Translations under genes and position numbers: made by a program
Shown here: piece by piece, positions 34,920-45,063 of the stretch
Numbering within the stretch: the stretch's first letter is position 1
Layout of the letters: each line of letters opens with the position of its first letter
Source of the DNA: Pseudomonadota bacterium
Lineage (GTDB): Bacteria > Pseudomonadota > Alphaproteobacteria > Rhizobiales > Hyphomicrobiaceae
Direction: 5' to 3'
DNA length: 64,000 nt
Assembly (NCBI GenBank): GCA_018242295.1
Contig: JAFECE010000001.1
Span: 186,001-250,000 of the forward strand
Notes under the pieces: generated by a model
Told to the model about the DNA's origin: nothing
The model's input: the letters and a program-made list of their open reading frames with translations, nothing else
Databases searched by the model: none

Positions 34920-35944
34920 GCGGCCTTCGGCACGAGGTGCTGGTTAACGATCGTCTCCGCGATCTGGACGGCGTTGAGTGCAGCGCCTTTCAGAAGGTTG
35001 TCGGAGACGATCCACATCGCAAGTCCGTTTTCGACGGTTGCATCCTCGCGAATGCGCGAGACAAACGTCGGGAATTCGCCTGCGGCCTCGACGGGCGTGA
35101 TGTAGCCGCCCGGCTCGCGCTTATCGATGACGACAACGCCGGGGGAGGCGCGGAGAATCTCGCGGGCTTCCTCGGGGCTGATCGGCTTTTCGAACTCGAT
35201 GTTGACCGCTTCGGAATGGCCGACAAAGACCGGCACGCGCACGCAGGTCGCCGACAGCTTGATCTTGGGATCCAAGATCTTCTTGGTTTCGGCGAGCATC
35301 TTCCATTCCTCTTTCGTGTATCCGTCTTCCATGAAGACGTCGATGTGAGGAATGCAGTTGAACGCGATCTGCTTCGGGAACTTCTTCGGATCGACTTCCT
35401 GACCGGGCACGTACTTGCCTTTGGTCTGCTGCCAGAGCTCGTCCATGGCATCCTTGCCAGCGCCCGAGACGGACTGGTAGGTCGAAACGACAACGCGCTT
35501 GATGGTTGCCGCGTCGTGCAGCGGTTTCAGCGCGACGACGAGCTGCGCGGTCGAGCAGTTCGGATTGGCGATGATGTTCTTCTTCGCGAAGCCGCGCACG
35601 GCGTCGGCATTCACTTCCGGCACCACGAGCGGCACGTCCTGGTCATAACGCCAGCACGACGAGTTATCGATGACGATCGCGCCCTGAGCGCCGATGCGCG
35701 GCGACCATTCCTTCGAAACGGTCGAGCCTGCCGACATCAGGCAGAAGTCGATGCCTGAGAAATCGAACGTCTCCAGGTCCTGGCATTTGATGACGCGATC
35801 GCCGAAGGAGACTTCCGTGCCCAGCGAGCGGCGCGAGGCCAATGCATGAAGCTCGCTGACGGGAAATTTCCGTTCCGCGAGGACCTTCAACATCTCGCGG
35901 CCTACGTTGCCCGTGGCGCCGACGATGGCGACCTTATAGCCCAT
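34916..35944 (-). CDS. asd: Aspartate-semialdehyde dehydrogenase
   Basis: Makes aspartate semialdehyde, the branch point to lysine, threonine and methionine. 342 residues from the ATG at 35944 (MGYKVAIVGATGNVGREMLK); the frame is open 29 codons upstream without support. The NADP site is GATGNVG, the active-site Cys is in NPNCSTAQLV near residue 127, and SVSGAGKDAMDEL is near 166. The ending AETIVNQHLVPKAA is typical. Confidence 0.95.
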   Translation of the reverse strand: MGYKVAIVGATGNVGREMLKVLAERKFPVSELHALASRRSLGTEVSFGDRVIKCQDLETFDFSGIDFCLMSAGSTVSKEWSPRIGAQGAIVIDNSSCWRYDQDVPLVVPEVNADAVRGFAKKNIIANPNCSTAQLVVALKPLHDAATIKRVVVSTYQSVSGAGKDAMDELWQQTKGKYVPGQEVDPKKFPKQIAFNCIPHIDVFMEDGYTKEEWKMLAETKKILDPKIKLSATCVRVPVFVGHSEAVNIEFEKPISPEEAREILRASPGVVVIDKREPGGYITPVEAAGEFPTFVSRIREDATVENGLAMWIVSDNLLKGAALNAVQIAETIVNQHLVPKAA

Positions 35945-36222
35945 GACGTTATGTCCTTGAAAATCTTGGTTTTGTCGACGAGTTCTGCCCGCGCGACGCA
36001 TCTCTTCAGGGGCTTCACATACGCGGCTCACCCATGATTTTCAAGGATTGTCGAGGTTTAGGGCGGTTAGCGCGCCGCCGGCGCCGCTGCACGTGTTTTT
36101 AATGGAACTTCGAATAGGACGAATGACGTGCCGCGCGGATGGTTCGCCGCCGCGAAGCAAACAATTTATACCGTTAGTAGCGGCCGCAACTCGCAATTTG
36201 AGATCGACGACAAGGGGGCGCT

Positions 36223-36675
36223 TTGTATCCGCAGAAAACGCTGGTGATGTTGGCTATCGGAGCGCTCGCGCTGTGCTCTCCGGCACTCGCGCCTTCGACA
36301 TCGGCGATGACCGCCTGGCTGAACGACGAAGAGCTGCAGCGGTTCAGTGATGCGACGCTCGATGGGCGCTACGTGAGCGGGAAGGCGTTCACCGAACACT
36401 ACGGCGCGGACGGCCGGCTCAAGTACGTCGAGCGTGACATGACGCTCACGGGCCATTGGTCGATCACGCAAGGCACGCTCTGCACGATCTATGATTACGA
36501 CGAGACCGGCGGCTGCTATCGCGTCGCCAAAGTCGATACGAACTGCTACGAATTCTATTTCGTATCGCGAACCGAACAGGCGGCGCCTGGACCGAGGGAT
36601 GGCAAGCCGCGGTGGACGGCGCGCGGGGCCATTCAGGGCCAGCCGAGCGCGTGCAAGGACGAACCGTCTGTTTGA
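36223..36675 (+). CDS. Exported hypothetical protein
   Basis: 150 residues with a signal peptide (MLAIGALALCSPALAPSTSA). The mature part contains LNDEELQRFSDATLDGRYVS, MTLTGHWSITQGTLCTIYDY and CYRVAKVDTNCYEFYFVSR, with four to five Cys that could form disulfides. It resembles small periplasmic proteins of unknown function in Rhizobiales. The start is TTG with AGGGGG upstream. No operon partner; divergent from asd. Confidence 0.75.
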   Translation: MYPQKTLVMLAIGALALCSPALAPSTSAMTAWLNDEELQRFSDATLDGRYVSGKAFTEHYGADGRLKYVERDMTLTGHWSITQGTLCTIYDYDETGGCYRVAKVDTNCYEFYFVSRTEQAAPGPRDGKPRWTARGAIQGQPSACKDEPSV

Positions 36676-36793
36676 GGATTGGACTCCTGATCCCGGGGCT
36701 GCGTTTCGGTCGGGATGACGGGGAACATGAAATATTGTCCTCCCGGGCAAGCCCCTGTGAGGTGCCAGCTGCAGCTGGCCGGCTTCGGTGTTG

Positions 36794-36896
36794 AAGTCCC
36801 TCACCTGCCCTCCGGGCATCCTCTCCCGTACCGGGAGAGGAGATCCTTCCTTCTCCCACAGGGAGAAGGTGGCCGAAGGCCGGATGAGGGGCTTTA
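36794..36896. repeat. Intergenic repeat D1
   Basis: About 100 bp with two hairpins: CTCTCCCGTACCGGGAGAG and CTTCTCCCACAGGGAGAAG, bordered by AAGTCCCTCACCTGCC and GGATGAGGGGCTTT. Two more copies are at 45064-45170 and 45192-45340. It abuts the 3' end of leuB, and a short REP-like remnant precedes it at 36680-36720. Confidence 0.8.
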
Positions 36897-36914
36897 TCGA
36901 AAAACAGGAAATTT

Positions 36915-38030
36915 TTACGCAGCGAGTGCCTTCAGCTCGGTTTCGATGGCCTTGCCCATATCGCTCGTGCCGACCTTGGTCATGCCCGGCTGCATGATGT
37001 CGCCGGTGCGGAGGCCCTTGTCGAGAACGCGGGCAATCGCCTGGTCGACGAGATCGGCTTCGTTTCCGAGATCGAACGAATAGCGCAGTGCCATCGCGAA
37101 GGACGCAATCGTCGCGATCGGATTGGCGAGGCCCTTGCCGGCGATATCGGGCGCGGAACCATGCACGGGCTCGTAGAGCGCCTTGCGGCGGCCAGTTTTT
37201 GGATCCGGTGCGCCGAGCGACGCTGACGGCAACATGCCGAGCGAGCCCGTCATCATCGCCGCTTCGTCCGAGAGGACGTCGCCGAACAGATTGTCAGTGA
37301 CGATGACGTCGAACTGCTTCGGATTGCGGATCAGCTGCATCGCGCAGTTGTCGGCGAGGATATGTTCGAGCGTCACGTCCGGCGCATACGATTTGTGGAC
37401 TTCGGTCGTGACTTTCTTCCAGAGCAAGCCGGACCGCATGACGTTGTGCTTTTCCGCCGAGTGGACGAGGTTGCGGCGCTTACGGGCGAGGTCGAAAGCG
37501 ACCTTCGTGATGCGTTCGATTTCATGCGTGGAATAGACCTGCGTATCGACGGCGCGCTGCTCGCCGTTTTCGAGCGTCACGATTTCCTTCGGTTCGCCGA
37601 AGTAGACGCCGCCCGTCAGCTCGCGCACGATCATGATGTCGAGGCCTTCGACCAGCTCACGCTTCAAGCTCGAAGCATCGGCGAGCGCGGGATAGCAGAT
37701 CGCGGGGCGAAGATTGGCGAAGAGCGCAAGATCCTTTCTGAGGCGAAGGAGGCCCGCTTCCGGACGATGCTGATACGGAACATTTGCCCATTTCGGTCCG
37801 CCGACGGCGCCGAAAATCACAGCATCGGCTTTTTCGGCCTTGGCCATCGCTTCGTCGGTGATCGCAACGCCGTACGCGTCATAAGCGGCGCCGCCGACGA
37901 GATCGCGATCGACTTCAAAGCGGACCGTATTGCTCTTGTTGTTGAAGAACGTGATGAGGCGCTCGACCTCTGCGATCGTTTCGACGCCGATACCGTCGCC
38001 AGGGAGCAAAAGGAGGTTGTGCGTCGTCAT
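36915..38030 (-). CDS. leuB: 3-Isopropylmalate dehydrogenase
   Basis: Oxidative decarboxylation of 3-isopropylmalate in leucine synthesis. 371 residues. [20 protein letters not shown] is the N-terminus, [20 protein letters not shown] near 75 and [14 protein letters not shown] near 137 are LeuB signatures, and [20 protein letters not shown] near 246 holds metal-binding Asp residues. The 119 bp before the start is shared with the divergent M23 peptidase gene. Confidence 0.97.
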   Translation of the reverse strand: MTTHNLLLLPGDGIGVETIAEVERLITFFNNKSNTVRFEVDRDLVGGAAYDAYGVAITDEAMAKAEKADAVIFGAVGGPKWANVPYQHRPEAGLLRLRKDLALFANLRPAICYPALADASSLKRELVEGLDIMIVRELTGGVYFGEPKEIVTLENGEQRAVDTQVYSTHEIERITKVAFDLARKRRNLVHSAEKHNVMRSGLLWKKVTTEVHKSYAPDVTLEHILADNCAMQLIRNPKQFDVIVTDNLFGDVLSDEAAMMTGSLGMLPSASLGAPDPKTGRRKALYEPVHGSAPDIAGKGLANPIATIASFAMALRYSFDLGNEADLVDQAIARVLDKGLRTGDIMQPGMTKVGTSDMGKAIETELKALAA

Positions 38031-38149
38031 CCGTTAACAATCCTTGGTCAACTGAAGAGGGGAAATCTGTCGGGGGGAGTGCTACCTTTTGGTTCGGCGC
38101 GCGGCAAGCACCCGGCCGCAAAAAACGGCACTTTGGCGCAGAGGGTCCC

Positions 38150-39178
38150 ATGCAGTTTCAACGACGGCGGTCCGCTTCACTGGTGTTAGGGCTTTTGTTG
38201 CCGTGTCTCTTAGTGCACGAGGCGCTCGCCGATGACCGGCCGGTCCTGTCGCTTCCGCTCGTCTGCCAGCCCCACAAGACCTGCTTCATCCAGAATTACG
38301 TCGATATCGACCCTGGCCGCCCGGCAACGGACTACATGTGCGGCCGCGCGACCTACGACAAGCACAGCGGCGTCGATTTCCGTCTTCTCTCGGCGGCCGC
38401 CACGACGCCGCCGGTTCCCGTCCTTGCGTCGGCCGACGGCACGGTGAAGGCCGTGAGGGACGGGGTTCAAGACGTCTTTTTCAAGAAGGCCAAACCGCAG
38501 GACGTCGCGGGACGCGAATGCGGCAACGGGGTTATCCTCGATCACGGGGGCGGTTGGGAAACCCAGTACTGCCACATGCATCAGGGGAGCGTGCGCGTCG
38601 CCAAGGGACAGACCGTCAAACGTGGCGATACCTTGGGCGAAGCCGGGTTTTCCGGAATGGCGGACTTCGCGCAGGTGCACATCAGCGTTCGCCACGACGG
38701 AAAGACCATCGATCCATTTCTTTCTGATGCGGCTGACGGAAAGTGCGATCCCAACGCGCGCGGTCCGGGGCTTTGGGAGCCTCAGGCTGCGGCGGCGTTT
38801 CCCTATAAAAACGGCGAGATGATTGCTGCGGAGTTTGCTGGTGCGCCGCCGACGGTTGAGGCGCTCGAAGTCGACCATCGCAATGTCGTGCCCCTGACGA
38901 CGGCGTCGCCGGCGCTCATCCTCTACGGCCGGTTCATCAATCTGATGAAGGGTGATCAGGTGCATTTCACTGCTTCTGGGCCGGGGAGCGAGATTTTGGA
39001 TGAAAGCGCGGCTCCGCTCGAGCGCGACAAGGCGACGTACGTTGCGTTTGCTGGCAAGCGGCGTCCCGGCGAAACATGGCCGGTCGGCCGCTACAGCGGT
39101 CGCGTCGAGCTTATTCGCGACAAAGGCGTGATCGCGACGAACATCGTCACGTTCGATCTCAACGAGGCGTCACGATAA
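38150..39178 (+). CDS. Exported M23-family (LytM) peptidase
   Basis: 342 residues with a signal peptide to about 26. The zinc-peptidase core contains YDKHSGVDFRLL near residue 69 (HxxxD ligands), YCHMHQGS near 139 and VHISVRHDG near 178; these match LytM His/Asp sites. Extra Cys at CQPHKTCFIQNY and YMCGRATY suggest disulfides. An additional C-terminal beta domain (225-342) is unassigned. Probable peptidoglycan hydrolase or activator. Overlaps the convergent DUF4337 gene by nine bases. Confidence 0.85.
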   Translation: MQFQRRRSASLVLGLLLPCLLVHEALADDRPVLSLPLVCQPHKTCFIQNYVDIDPGRPATDYMCGRATYDKHSGVDFRLLSAAATTPPVPVLASADGTVKAVRDGVQDVFFKKAKPQDVAGRECGNGVILDHGGGWETQYCHMHQGSVRVAKGQTVKRGDTLGEAGFSGMADFAQVHISVRHDGKTIDPFLSDAADGKCDPNARGPGLWEPQAAAAFPYKNGEMIAAEFAGAPPTVEALEVDHRNVVPLTTASPALILYGRFINLMKGDQVHFTASGPGSEILDESAAPLERDKATYVAFAGKRRPGETWPVGRYSGRVELIRDKGVIATNIVTFDLNEASR

Positions 39179-39787
39179 AAAGCCCGGCAACGGAAACGCC
39201 AGCGTGAAGCCGCCGATCGTCAGTAGCGTTCCGAGGCCACCGAGCAGAAAGCTTCCGAAGAGAAGGAAGTTGCCGCCCGAAATGAGCGCGACGGATGCAA
39301 GCACGATGGCGATCTGGAGCAGCGCCTGGCCAAAATCGAAATAGGGGTTGCGCTTCAGCGCTTCGTCGCGGGTCGCTTCGAGGGCCTTGCCCTTCTGGAA
39401 GAGTTCGTCGAGACCTTCACCGCGTTCGGGATCGCTGGTGAGCTGCTTGTCTTGGAGCTTGTAGTCGGCGAGCTTCGCCTCGATCTTTTTGCGGACGTCA
39501 TCAGGCATTGTGGGCGTTGCCGACAGCATCACATCGAATTCGTCGGCGTGGAGTCTCAGTGCCTGGCGACGGGCGTTCTTGGCCTGGAAGAAAGACCAGA
39601 CATTCGAGGCGGCAATGTTCTGGTGGGTCGCGTCCTGCTGAGAGTTACTGTCGCCGAGACTGCAGATTGCCAGAATGACCGCGAGAATGCCGACATAGAC
39701 GCCGATAAGCTTTTCTCGGCTTCGCGTTCCCTCGGTGCTTGCGCCTCCGGCGGCCTTGTCGCTGTCGAGTTCCTCCAACGCCACCAT
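39170..39787 (-). CDS. DUF4337 membrane protein
   Basis: 205 residues: one N-terminal helix (LIGVYVGILAVILAICSLG), a soluble helical stretch with the DUF4337 block ATHQNIAASNVWSFFQAKNA, and two C-terminal helices (FGQALLQIAIVLASVALISG and LLGGLGTLLTIGGFTLAFPL). Function unknown. Lies 26 bp downstream of gpmA on the same strand, so possibly co-transcribed with it. Confidence 0.82.
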   Translation of the reverse strand: MVALEELDSDKAAGGASTEGTRSREKLIGVYVGILAVILAICSLGDSNSQQDATHQNIAASNVWSFFQAKNARRQALRLHADEFDVMLSATPTMPDDVRKKIEAKLADYKLQDKQLTSDPERGEGLDELFQKGKALEATRDEALKRNPYFDFGQALLQIAIVLASVALISGGNFLLFGSFLLGGLGTLLTIGGFTLAFPLPGFLS

Positions 39788-39813
39788 CTTACCCCCCGGT
39801 CGGCTAGCTTCCT

Positions 39814-40488
39814 CTAGACGATACGATCTTCAGGCGGCGCTGCAAGCGAGCGTGCCGGAAGCAGGTCCTTGCGGTCGATTGCCTTGCCGTCTGCGCCCAG
39901 TCTGTAAAGGATCGGAGCACCGGTCGCGAGTTCGCGTTCCAGAATTTCGTCCTTCGACAGATTTTCCAGGATCATCACGAGCGCGCGCAGGGAATTGCCG
40001 TGTGCCGCTATGATGACGTTCTTGCTGGCAGTGATCTGCGGCCAGATGGCTTTATCGTAATAGGGACGAACGCGGGCGAGCGTGTCCTTCAGGCTTTCGC
40101 CATCGGGCGGGGCAATGTCGTAGGAGCGGCGCCAGAGCTGAACCTGCGATTCACCCCACTTCTTGCGCGCTTCATCCTTGTTGAGGCCCGATAGCGCGCC
40201 GTAATCGCGCTCGTTCAGCGCGGCGTCGCGGATGATCGGCACGTCGGTCTGGTTGAGTTCCGATAGGATGATATCGAGCGTTCGTTGCGCGCGCTTCAAG
40301 GCACTGGTGAAGGCGATATCGAACTTCACGCGATGGTCGCGGATCATCCGGCCCGCGACGCGCGCTTCGATCACGCCCTTCTCCGTCAGGTCCGGATTGC
40401 GCCAGCCGGTGAAAAGATTGAGCTTGTTCCACTCGCTCTCGCCGTGGCGCACAAGCACAAGAATGTTATCTGTCAGAGCGTCCGTCAT
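39814..40488 (-). CDS. gpmA: 2,3-Bisphosphoglycerate-dependent phosphoglycerate mutase
   Basis: Interconverts 3- and 2-phosphoglycerate. 224 residues. The phospho-His is in [20 protein letters not shown], and the second catalytic His in [14 protein letters not shown] near 174; [20 protein letters not shown] is the family signature. Located 45 bp after dapB, an order shared with many Rhizobiales. Confidence 0.95.
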   Translation of the reverse strand: MTDALTDNILVLVRHGESEWNKLNLFTGWRNPDLTEKGVIEARVAGRMIRDHRVKFDIAFTSALKRAQRTLDIILSELNQTDVPIIRDAALNERDYGALSGLNKDEARKKWGESQVQLWRRSYDIAPPDGESLKDTLARVRPYYDKAIWPQITASKNVIIAAHGNSLRALVMILENLSKDEILERELATGAPILYRLGADGKAIDRKDLLPARSLAAPPEDRIV

Positions 40489-40533
40489 ATCCTCTTCCCG
40501 GCGTCTCCAGCAGCGTTCGGCTATGGATTTTGA

Positions 40534-41331
40534 TTAGATACCCAGCACATCGGTCATGGCGTAGAGACCGGGTGCGCGGCCTTTTGCCCAGAGGGCAGCC
40601 TTTACAGCGCCGCGGGCGAAAATTCCGCGGTCTCCGGCGCGATGGGTGAGTTCGATCAGCTCGCCGTCGCCGGCAAAAATCACCGAGTGCTCACCGACGA
40701 CGCTGCCGCCGCGCAAGGTGGCAAATCCGATGTCGCCTTGGTGGCGCGGGCCCGTGTGTCCATCGCGGACGCGAACGGAACGATCGGCAAGCGCGATTTT
40801 GCGGCCAGCGGCTGCGGCTTCTCCAAGCATCAATGCGGTTCCCGACGGCGCGTCGACCTTCATCCGGTGATGCATCTCAACAATTTCGATATCGTAGTCG
40901 TTCCCGAGCGCGGCGGCCACTTGGCGCGTCAGCGCTTGCAGCAGGTTGAGGCCGAGGCTCATGTTTCCAGCCTTGACGATGGGCGTCAACTTCGCGGCCT
41001 CCGCGATCGCCGCATTGCTTTCGGCATCGAAGCCGGTCGTGCCGATGATATCGGCTGTTCCGGAACTTGCGGCGAGGCGCGCGAATTCGACGCTCGCTTT
41101 CGGCACGGTAAAATCGACGATGGCGTCGGCGGCCGCGATAACGGCGGCGGCATCACTCGTGACGGCGATGCCGAGAGGCTCGAGGCCCGCGAGTTCCCCG
41201 ATGTCCTTTCCGAGGACAGACGAGCCCGGCGTTTCAAGCGCGCCGCTGACACTGCAGCCCGGTTCAGCGGTGATCGCGCGGATCAGTTCGCGGCCCATTC
41301 GGCCGGCCGCGCCCATTACGGCGATCTTCAT
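40534..41331 (-). CDS. dapB: 4-Hydroxy-tetrahydrodipicolinate reductase
   Basis: NAD(P)H reductase of lysine synthesis. 265 residues from the ATG at 41331 ([20 protein letters not shown]); nine upstream codons in frame are not needed. The catalytic region is [20 protein letters not shown] near 151, the DapB signature. GTTGFD near 97 and [11 protein letters not shown] near 122 are also typical. Confidence 0.96.
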   Translation of the reverse strand: MKIAVMGAAGRMGRELIRAITAEPGCSVSGALETPGSSVLGKDIGELAGLEPLGIAVTSDAAAVIAAADAIVDFTVPKASVEFARLAASSGTADIIGTTGFDAESNAAIAEAAKLTPIVKAGNMSLGLNLLQALTRQVAAALGNDYDIEIVEMHHRMKVDAPSGTALMLGEAAAAGRKIALADRSVRVRDGHTGPRHQGDIGFATLRGGSVVGEHSVIFAGDGELIELTHRAGDRGIFARGAVKAALWAKGRAPGLYAMTDVLGI

Positions 41332-41530
41332 GACGTCTCCGGTAGCTTCTCTCGTCACGCCAGCGCAGTCCGCACCTCACAACTTGCCTCGAGGCCCGGT
41401 GCGAGGCGTCAGCGGGACTGCCGTCCAGCCGGGCCGATATAGCAATCCGGTTGCTCAACCGTAAAGGGTAAGGCCGGCGAAATCGCCGGATCGATGCCCT
41501 AAACGGTGAGCAGATGCCGTCTGGGGAGCG

Positions 41531-42064
41531 TTACGCGTGGGCCTTGGCGCGCTCAAGAGCCTGCACAATGAGGGATTTGGCTTCCTCGACATGGCCCCAA
41601 TGATCGATCTTCACCCATTTCCCCGGTTCGAGGTCCTTGTAGTGGGCGAAGAAGTGCTCGATCTGCTCAATGGAGATCTTCGGGAGGTCGGTATAGCTCT
41701 TCACCGACTCGTAGCGCTTCGTCAGTTTGCTCGATGGGACCGCGATGATCTTTTCGTCGCCGCCGCCGTCGTCTTCCATGACGAGAACGCCAACGGGACG
41801 GCAGTTGATGACCGCACCCGGTACAATCGCCCGCGTATTGCAGACGAGAACGTCGATCGGATCGCCGTCGCTTCCCAATGTATGTGGAACGAAGCCGTAA
41901 TTGCCGGGGTAGCGCATCGGCGTGTAGAGGAAGCGATCGACGATGAGCGCTCCGGACGCCTTGTCCATCTCGTACTTGATCGGCTCGCCGCCGACCGGCA
42001 CTTCGATTACGACATTGATATCATCCGGCGGCGTGTTGCCGGGTTTGATGGCGTCGAGACGCAT
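41531..42064 (-). CDS. ppa: Inorganic pyrophosphatase
   Basis: Hydrolyses pyrophosphate to phosphate. 177 residues, the compact bacterial family I form. Metal-binding Asp residues are in [20 protein letters not shown] near 64 and [14 protein letters not shown] near 96. [20 protein letters not shown] near 30 is the usual substrate region. 199 bp upstream of dapB. Confidence 0.96.
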   Translation of the reverse strand: MRLDAIKPGNTPPDDINVVIEVPVGGEPIKYEMDKASGALIVDRFLYTPMRYPGNYGFVPHTLGSDGDPIDVLVCNTRAIVPGAVINCRPVGVLVMEDDGGGDEKIIAVPSSKLTKRYESVKSYTDLPKISIEQIEHFFAHYKDLEPGKWVKIDHWGHVEEAKSLIVQALERAKAHA

Positions 42065-42214
42065 GGATGGTCCTCAAATTATAGCGTTCTGGCTTGTGGC
42101 CACGCTTACTTGGAAGAGCGGCCGCGCCACGACCGCTTAGGTCACAGTTTATAAGCGTCCTATGCGGCAAAAGGAGCGTGCAGTCATCTATCGGAGCAGC
42201 CTCACAGGGTGTCC

Positions 42215-42721
42215 TTACCACTCAAAGGCGATCCGGGTGCTCAACGCTTTGCCAAGGCGAACGCATGACCGGCGGGTTGGACGACCGCCGCAGCGGATAT
42301 AGAAAGCGCGGGCCCTGTCATTGCCTTCGAGCGCCCACACGATCAACCGCTCGAGGTCGAGACCGTCGAGCGTAGCGCGGCAGGCTTCGAACATGTGTGC
42401 GCCGATGCCGAGACCTTGGTAAACAGGCGCTAGGTAAAGCTCGTAGATCTCTCCGGTGTTACGGCCGCTGCCGCGGGCACGTCCGCATGTCGCGTAGCCG
42501 GCGATCCGTTCGCCATGAAGGGCGATGAGCAGATTTCGCTCGGTGGAGATAGCGCGACGCCACCAAGTAGCATCACGGCGCATGATTTCGCGATCGAGAT
42601 AGGGCGTTGGCAGAATGCCGGTGTACGCAAGCCGCCAGGAATCGCGGAAAACCTGGGCGATCTCACCGGCGTCGCTCGGACGGGCGTTGCGGACAGAAAC
42701 CTCGAGGCTCTGGTTCAGCAT
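42215..42721 (-). CDS. GNAT-family N-acetyltransferase
   Basis: 168 residues. Acetyl-CoA motif QGLGIGAHMFEACR near 99, preceded by the core strands (EIYELYLAPVY) and followed by VWALEGNDRARAFYIRCGGR, the usual C-terminal half. The opening SVRNARPSDAGEIAQVFRDS is typical of RimI-like enzymes. Substrate unknown. Confidence 0.85.
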   Translation of the reverse strand: MLNQSLEVSVRNARPSDAGEIAQVFRDSWRLAYTGILPTPYLDREIMRRDATWWRRAISTERNLLIALHGERIAGYATCGRARGSGRNTGEIYELYLAPVYQGLGIGAHMFEACRATLDGLDLERLIVWALEGNDRARAFYIRCGGRPTRRSCVRLGKALSTRIAFEW

Positions 42722-42781
42722 GGAGATAGTCTAACGCCAAGCCGCATGGAACGCATCAACGCTTCGGGGAAAGAGGCAAAT

Positions 42782-42809
42782 AAAAAAGACGCGGAACATG
42801 TGTTCCGCG
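42782..42809 (-). terminator. Intrinsic terminator of the phasin gene
   Basis: On the - strand: stem CGCGGAACA / TGTTCCGCG with a 2-base centre, followed by TCTTTTTTA. It lies about 60 bp past the phasin stop codon and ahead of the acetyltransferase gene. Confidence 0.85.
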
Positions 42810-42867
42810 CCTGTTTAGACGTAGTGCCCCACTCGACAGACCTTAAACTCGGCCGCCAAGTTGGCTC

Positions 42868-43344
42868 TTAGCCGACGCTCTTGAACTGCTCGAACGACTT
42901 CGTCGTCGCGGCACCAACCGTTTCGAGAGCCTGCTTCGTAACCTTGTTCGACAGCTCGAAGAGCTCCTTCGACTGGGAACCCGCAACGGCGAACTGCTGC
43001 TGCCAGTAGTTTGCCTGCAGACGTGCGATTTCCGGGAAGGTGCGGGCGCGGGCCATGGCCTGGGCAGCTTCGAAGGCTGCTTCCGTGTTGGCGAGCGTGT
43101 TTGCAACGATCTTCTCGCCGATCGACTTGGCGCCGGCCTGGGTCGTCAACAGGACTTCCTCGGCGACCTTGGCGTTGTCTTTCGCGAGCGAGGTGAACTT
43201 GTGATAGGCGTCGCGCGATTTAGCGATGGCATCTTCGGCGAACGCAGAGATGTTCTCAGGAACCTTGGCGTCTTTGCCAGCAGTGAACATCTCCTGAGCC
43301 TGCTTTGTGAAGTCTTGAACTTGGCGGGTGAAAGCGTCGGTCAT
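42868..43344 (-). CDS. Phasin family protein
   Basis: 158 residues, nearly all helical, coating polyhydroxyalkanoate granules. Phasin features: amphipathic helices without long hydrophobic stretches, AEVLLTTQAGAKSIGEKIVA near 62, EAAFEAAQAMARARTFPEIA near 88 and LQANYWQQQFAVAGSQSKEL near 108. Rich in Ala, Lys, Gln and Glu, with no Cys. Monocistronic: own promoter at 43424-43452 and own terminator at 42782-42809. Implies storage polymer synthesis; PHA synthase genes are not in the window. Confidence 0.88.
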   Translation of the reverse strand: MTDAFTRQVQDFTKQAQEMFTAGKDAKVPENISAFAEDAIAKSRDAYHKFTSLAKDNAKVAEEVLLTTQAGAKSIGEKIVANTLANTEAAFEAAQAMARARTFPEIARLQANYWQQQFAVAGSQSKELFELSNKVTKQALETVGAATTKSFEQFKSVG

Positions 43345-43423
43345 GGGGTGACTCCTAATTTTTCAATAAATTTACGAGTGCCTTGCAAAGAGGTCTGACG
43401 CCCGACGGCGAAACCATGTCCGC

Positions 43424-43452
43424 TATATAGGCAATGCCATTGTGCAATGCAA
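43424..43452 (-). promoter_or_regulatory. Phasin promoter overlapped by two GCAATGC dyads
   Basis: Reading the - strand: TTGCAT (43452-43447), a 17-bp spacer, then TATATA (43429-43424), a good sigma-70 promoter about 80 bp before the ATG. Two near-identical dyads, TGCAATGCA (43443-43451) and GGCAATGCC (43430-43438), cover the -35 box and spacer, and look like an operator. PhaR-type repressors of phasin genes bind TGC-N-GCA dyads, so PhaR is a plausible ligand. Confidence 0.6.
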
Positions 43453-43607
43453 CAAGTTTTTGCTTCGCACTTGGAGAAATGCGATTTTGAGGCTCGAAAG
43501 CGCGTCCATATGCCTCAAATATGTTCATATCCTGACCCGGGTGGGCAGTTATCCCCTATCCTGTTGTTCGCAGGTGCGAAGGAGAAAACGTGTTCAATTC
43601 CGGCTTG

Positions 43608-44903
43608 TCAAAGTTTTGAAAAAACATCGCGATAGCCGACGGCGCTCGGATCGAACATAACGTCGCGGCGCGTGAGCGGACGGGCCAAGGCCAGTCCTTC
43701 GAGGGTGCGGCAACGGGAAAGCGCGACGTAGGTCTGGCCGTGCGCGAACGTCCCGCCGCCAAGATCGACATAGACTTTGTCGAGTGTCAGCCCTTGGGCT
43801 TTATGAATGGTTAAGGCCCAAGCGAGACGCAGCGGGAACTGCTTGAAGGTTCCGGCGATCGTCTCGACGATCTTCTCAGCGGATTGATCGAAGGCATAGC
43901 GCCGGTGCTCCCAGGCGACCTGCTCGACCTCGTATTCCTTGTCTCCGACTTCGACGAATATCTGTTTCTCCGTCAGGCGCGAGACGCGGGCGATCGTGCC
44001 GTTGACCCACCGCCTGTCGGGGTCGTTCCTCAGCATCATCACCTTGGCACCGGGTTTCAGTTCGAGGGCGACGTCGGCGGGCTGCACGTTGGTTGCAAAG
44101 TCGCCGGTGACGTTGGCGTCGAATCTGACCGGCGGCCCTTTGATCGCATCGAGATACGCGGTGTTGATGCGTTTCGCGGCGGCGTTCGTCGGCGTCAGAA
44201 TTACGTAGGGCTCGCCTTCAGCCAAAGTGCGGATGGGGCTGACGCGCTTGTTGATGAAGGCCAGATCCTCATCGCTGACATTGCCGTCGCGCACGGCGTT
44301 GAGCACATGAATCAGAGAGTCGTCGGTTTGACGGAAGATCTGATCGAGTTCCAGGAGCGCCGTTCCGTTTCCTTCGCGCAGCGCCGGAATTGAAAAGAAA
44401 AAAGGGCTTCCGTGCGTGTCGATGAGGTGAGCCAGGACTTCGCGTTCCTGAATAACCGGCGGCAGCTGATGAAGATCGGCAAAGAGTAATATGCGCGCGC
44501 CGCCGAATGGCTCGCGCGGGCGGCCGCGATTGACGCGAAGGGCGCGGTCGATCGCCCACATCATGTCGGAGCGCACCATCGAGGCTTCGTCGATAACGAC
44601 GAAATCGAGCGCGCGCATGACGCGGCCGTTGCGGCTGCGCCGGATATCGGTTTCCTGAATGAGGCGCGGCGGAAAGCCGAAGAAGGAATGAATCGTCTGG
44701 CCGCCGATGTTGATCGCCGCGAGTCCCGTCGGCGCGAGCACGACCATGCGATCCTCGTAGGCGTCGCGTAGCGCTCGGAGCAACGTGGATTTGCCGGTTC
44801 CGGCGCGGCCAGTGACGAAGAGGTTGCCAGCCTCTTCTTCGATGAAGGCAGCGGCGCGCTCGAAGCCCGGCGTCGGCGTTACGCCTTTGGGCCACGCGAT
44901 CAC
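43608..44903 (-). CDS. Pif1/RecD-type AAA helicase
   Basis: 431-residue superfamily 1 helicase. Walker A GRAGTGKSTLLRALRDAY near 36, Walker B VVIDEASMVRSDMMWAIDRA near 102, GARILLFADLHQLPPVI near 133, and motif VI region ALTIHKAQGLTLDKVYVDLG near 365, ending TYVALSRCRTLEGLALA. This is the Pif1-like arrangement without the RecD N-terminal domain. Probable role in replication or recombination. No partner genes are adjacent. Confidence 0.87.
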   Translation of the reverse strand: MIAWPKGVTPTPGFERAAAFIEEEAGNLFVTGRAGTGKSTLLRALRDAYEDRMVVLAPTGLAAINIGGQTIHSFFGFPPRLIQETDIRRSRNGRVMRALDFVVIDEASMVRSDMMWAIDRALRVNRGRPREPFGGARILLFADLHQLPPVIQEREVLAHLIDTHGSPFFFSIPALREGNGTALLELDQIFRQTDDSLIHVLNAVRDGNVSDEDLAFINKRVSPIRTLAEGEPYVILTPTNAAAKRINTAYLDAIKGPPVRFDANVTGDFATNVQPADVALELKPGAKVMMLRNDPDRRWVNGTIARVSRLTEKQIFVEVGDKEYEVEQVAWEHRRYAFDQSAEKIVETIAGTFKQFPLRLAWALTIHKAQGLTLDKVYVDLGGGTFAHGQTYVALSRCRTLEGLALARPLTRRDVMFDPSAVGYRDVFSKL

Positions 44904-45063
44904 GGAATTCTCCGCGCGTTGCGGCTTTCAGCCAGTGTCATTGGAAAAGGGGACATTCTCAGCGTGTTCCGCCAACGGCCATGCACGATGAGAATAGGCC
45001 TGACGAAGACAAATCAAAGGAGGCGCAAGAAGTCAAATTTTCGGAAATCAACGATGAAGACGT

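Noticed and set aside
36715-37083. Open frame of 122 residues across repeat D1
   Set aside because: Encoded by the repeat and by antisense leuB.
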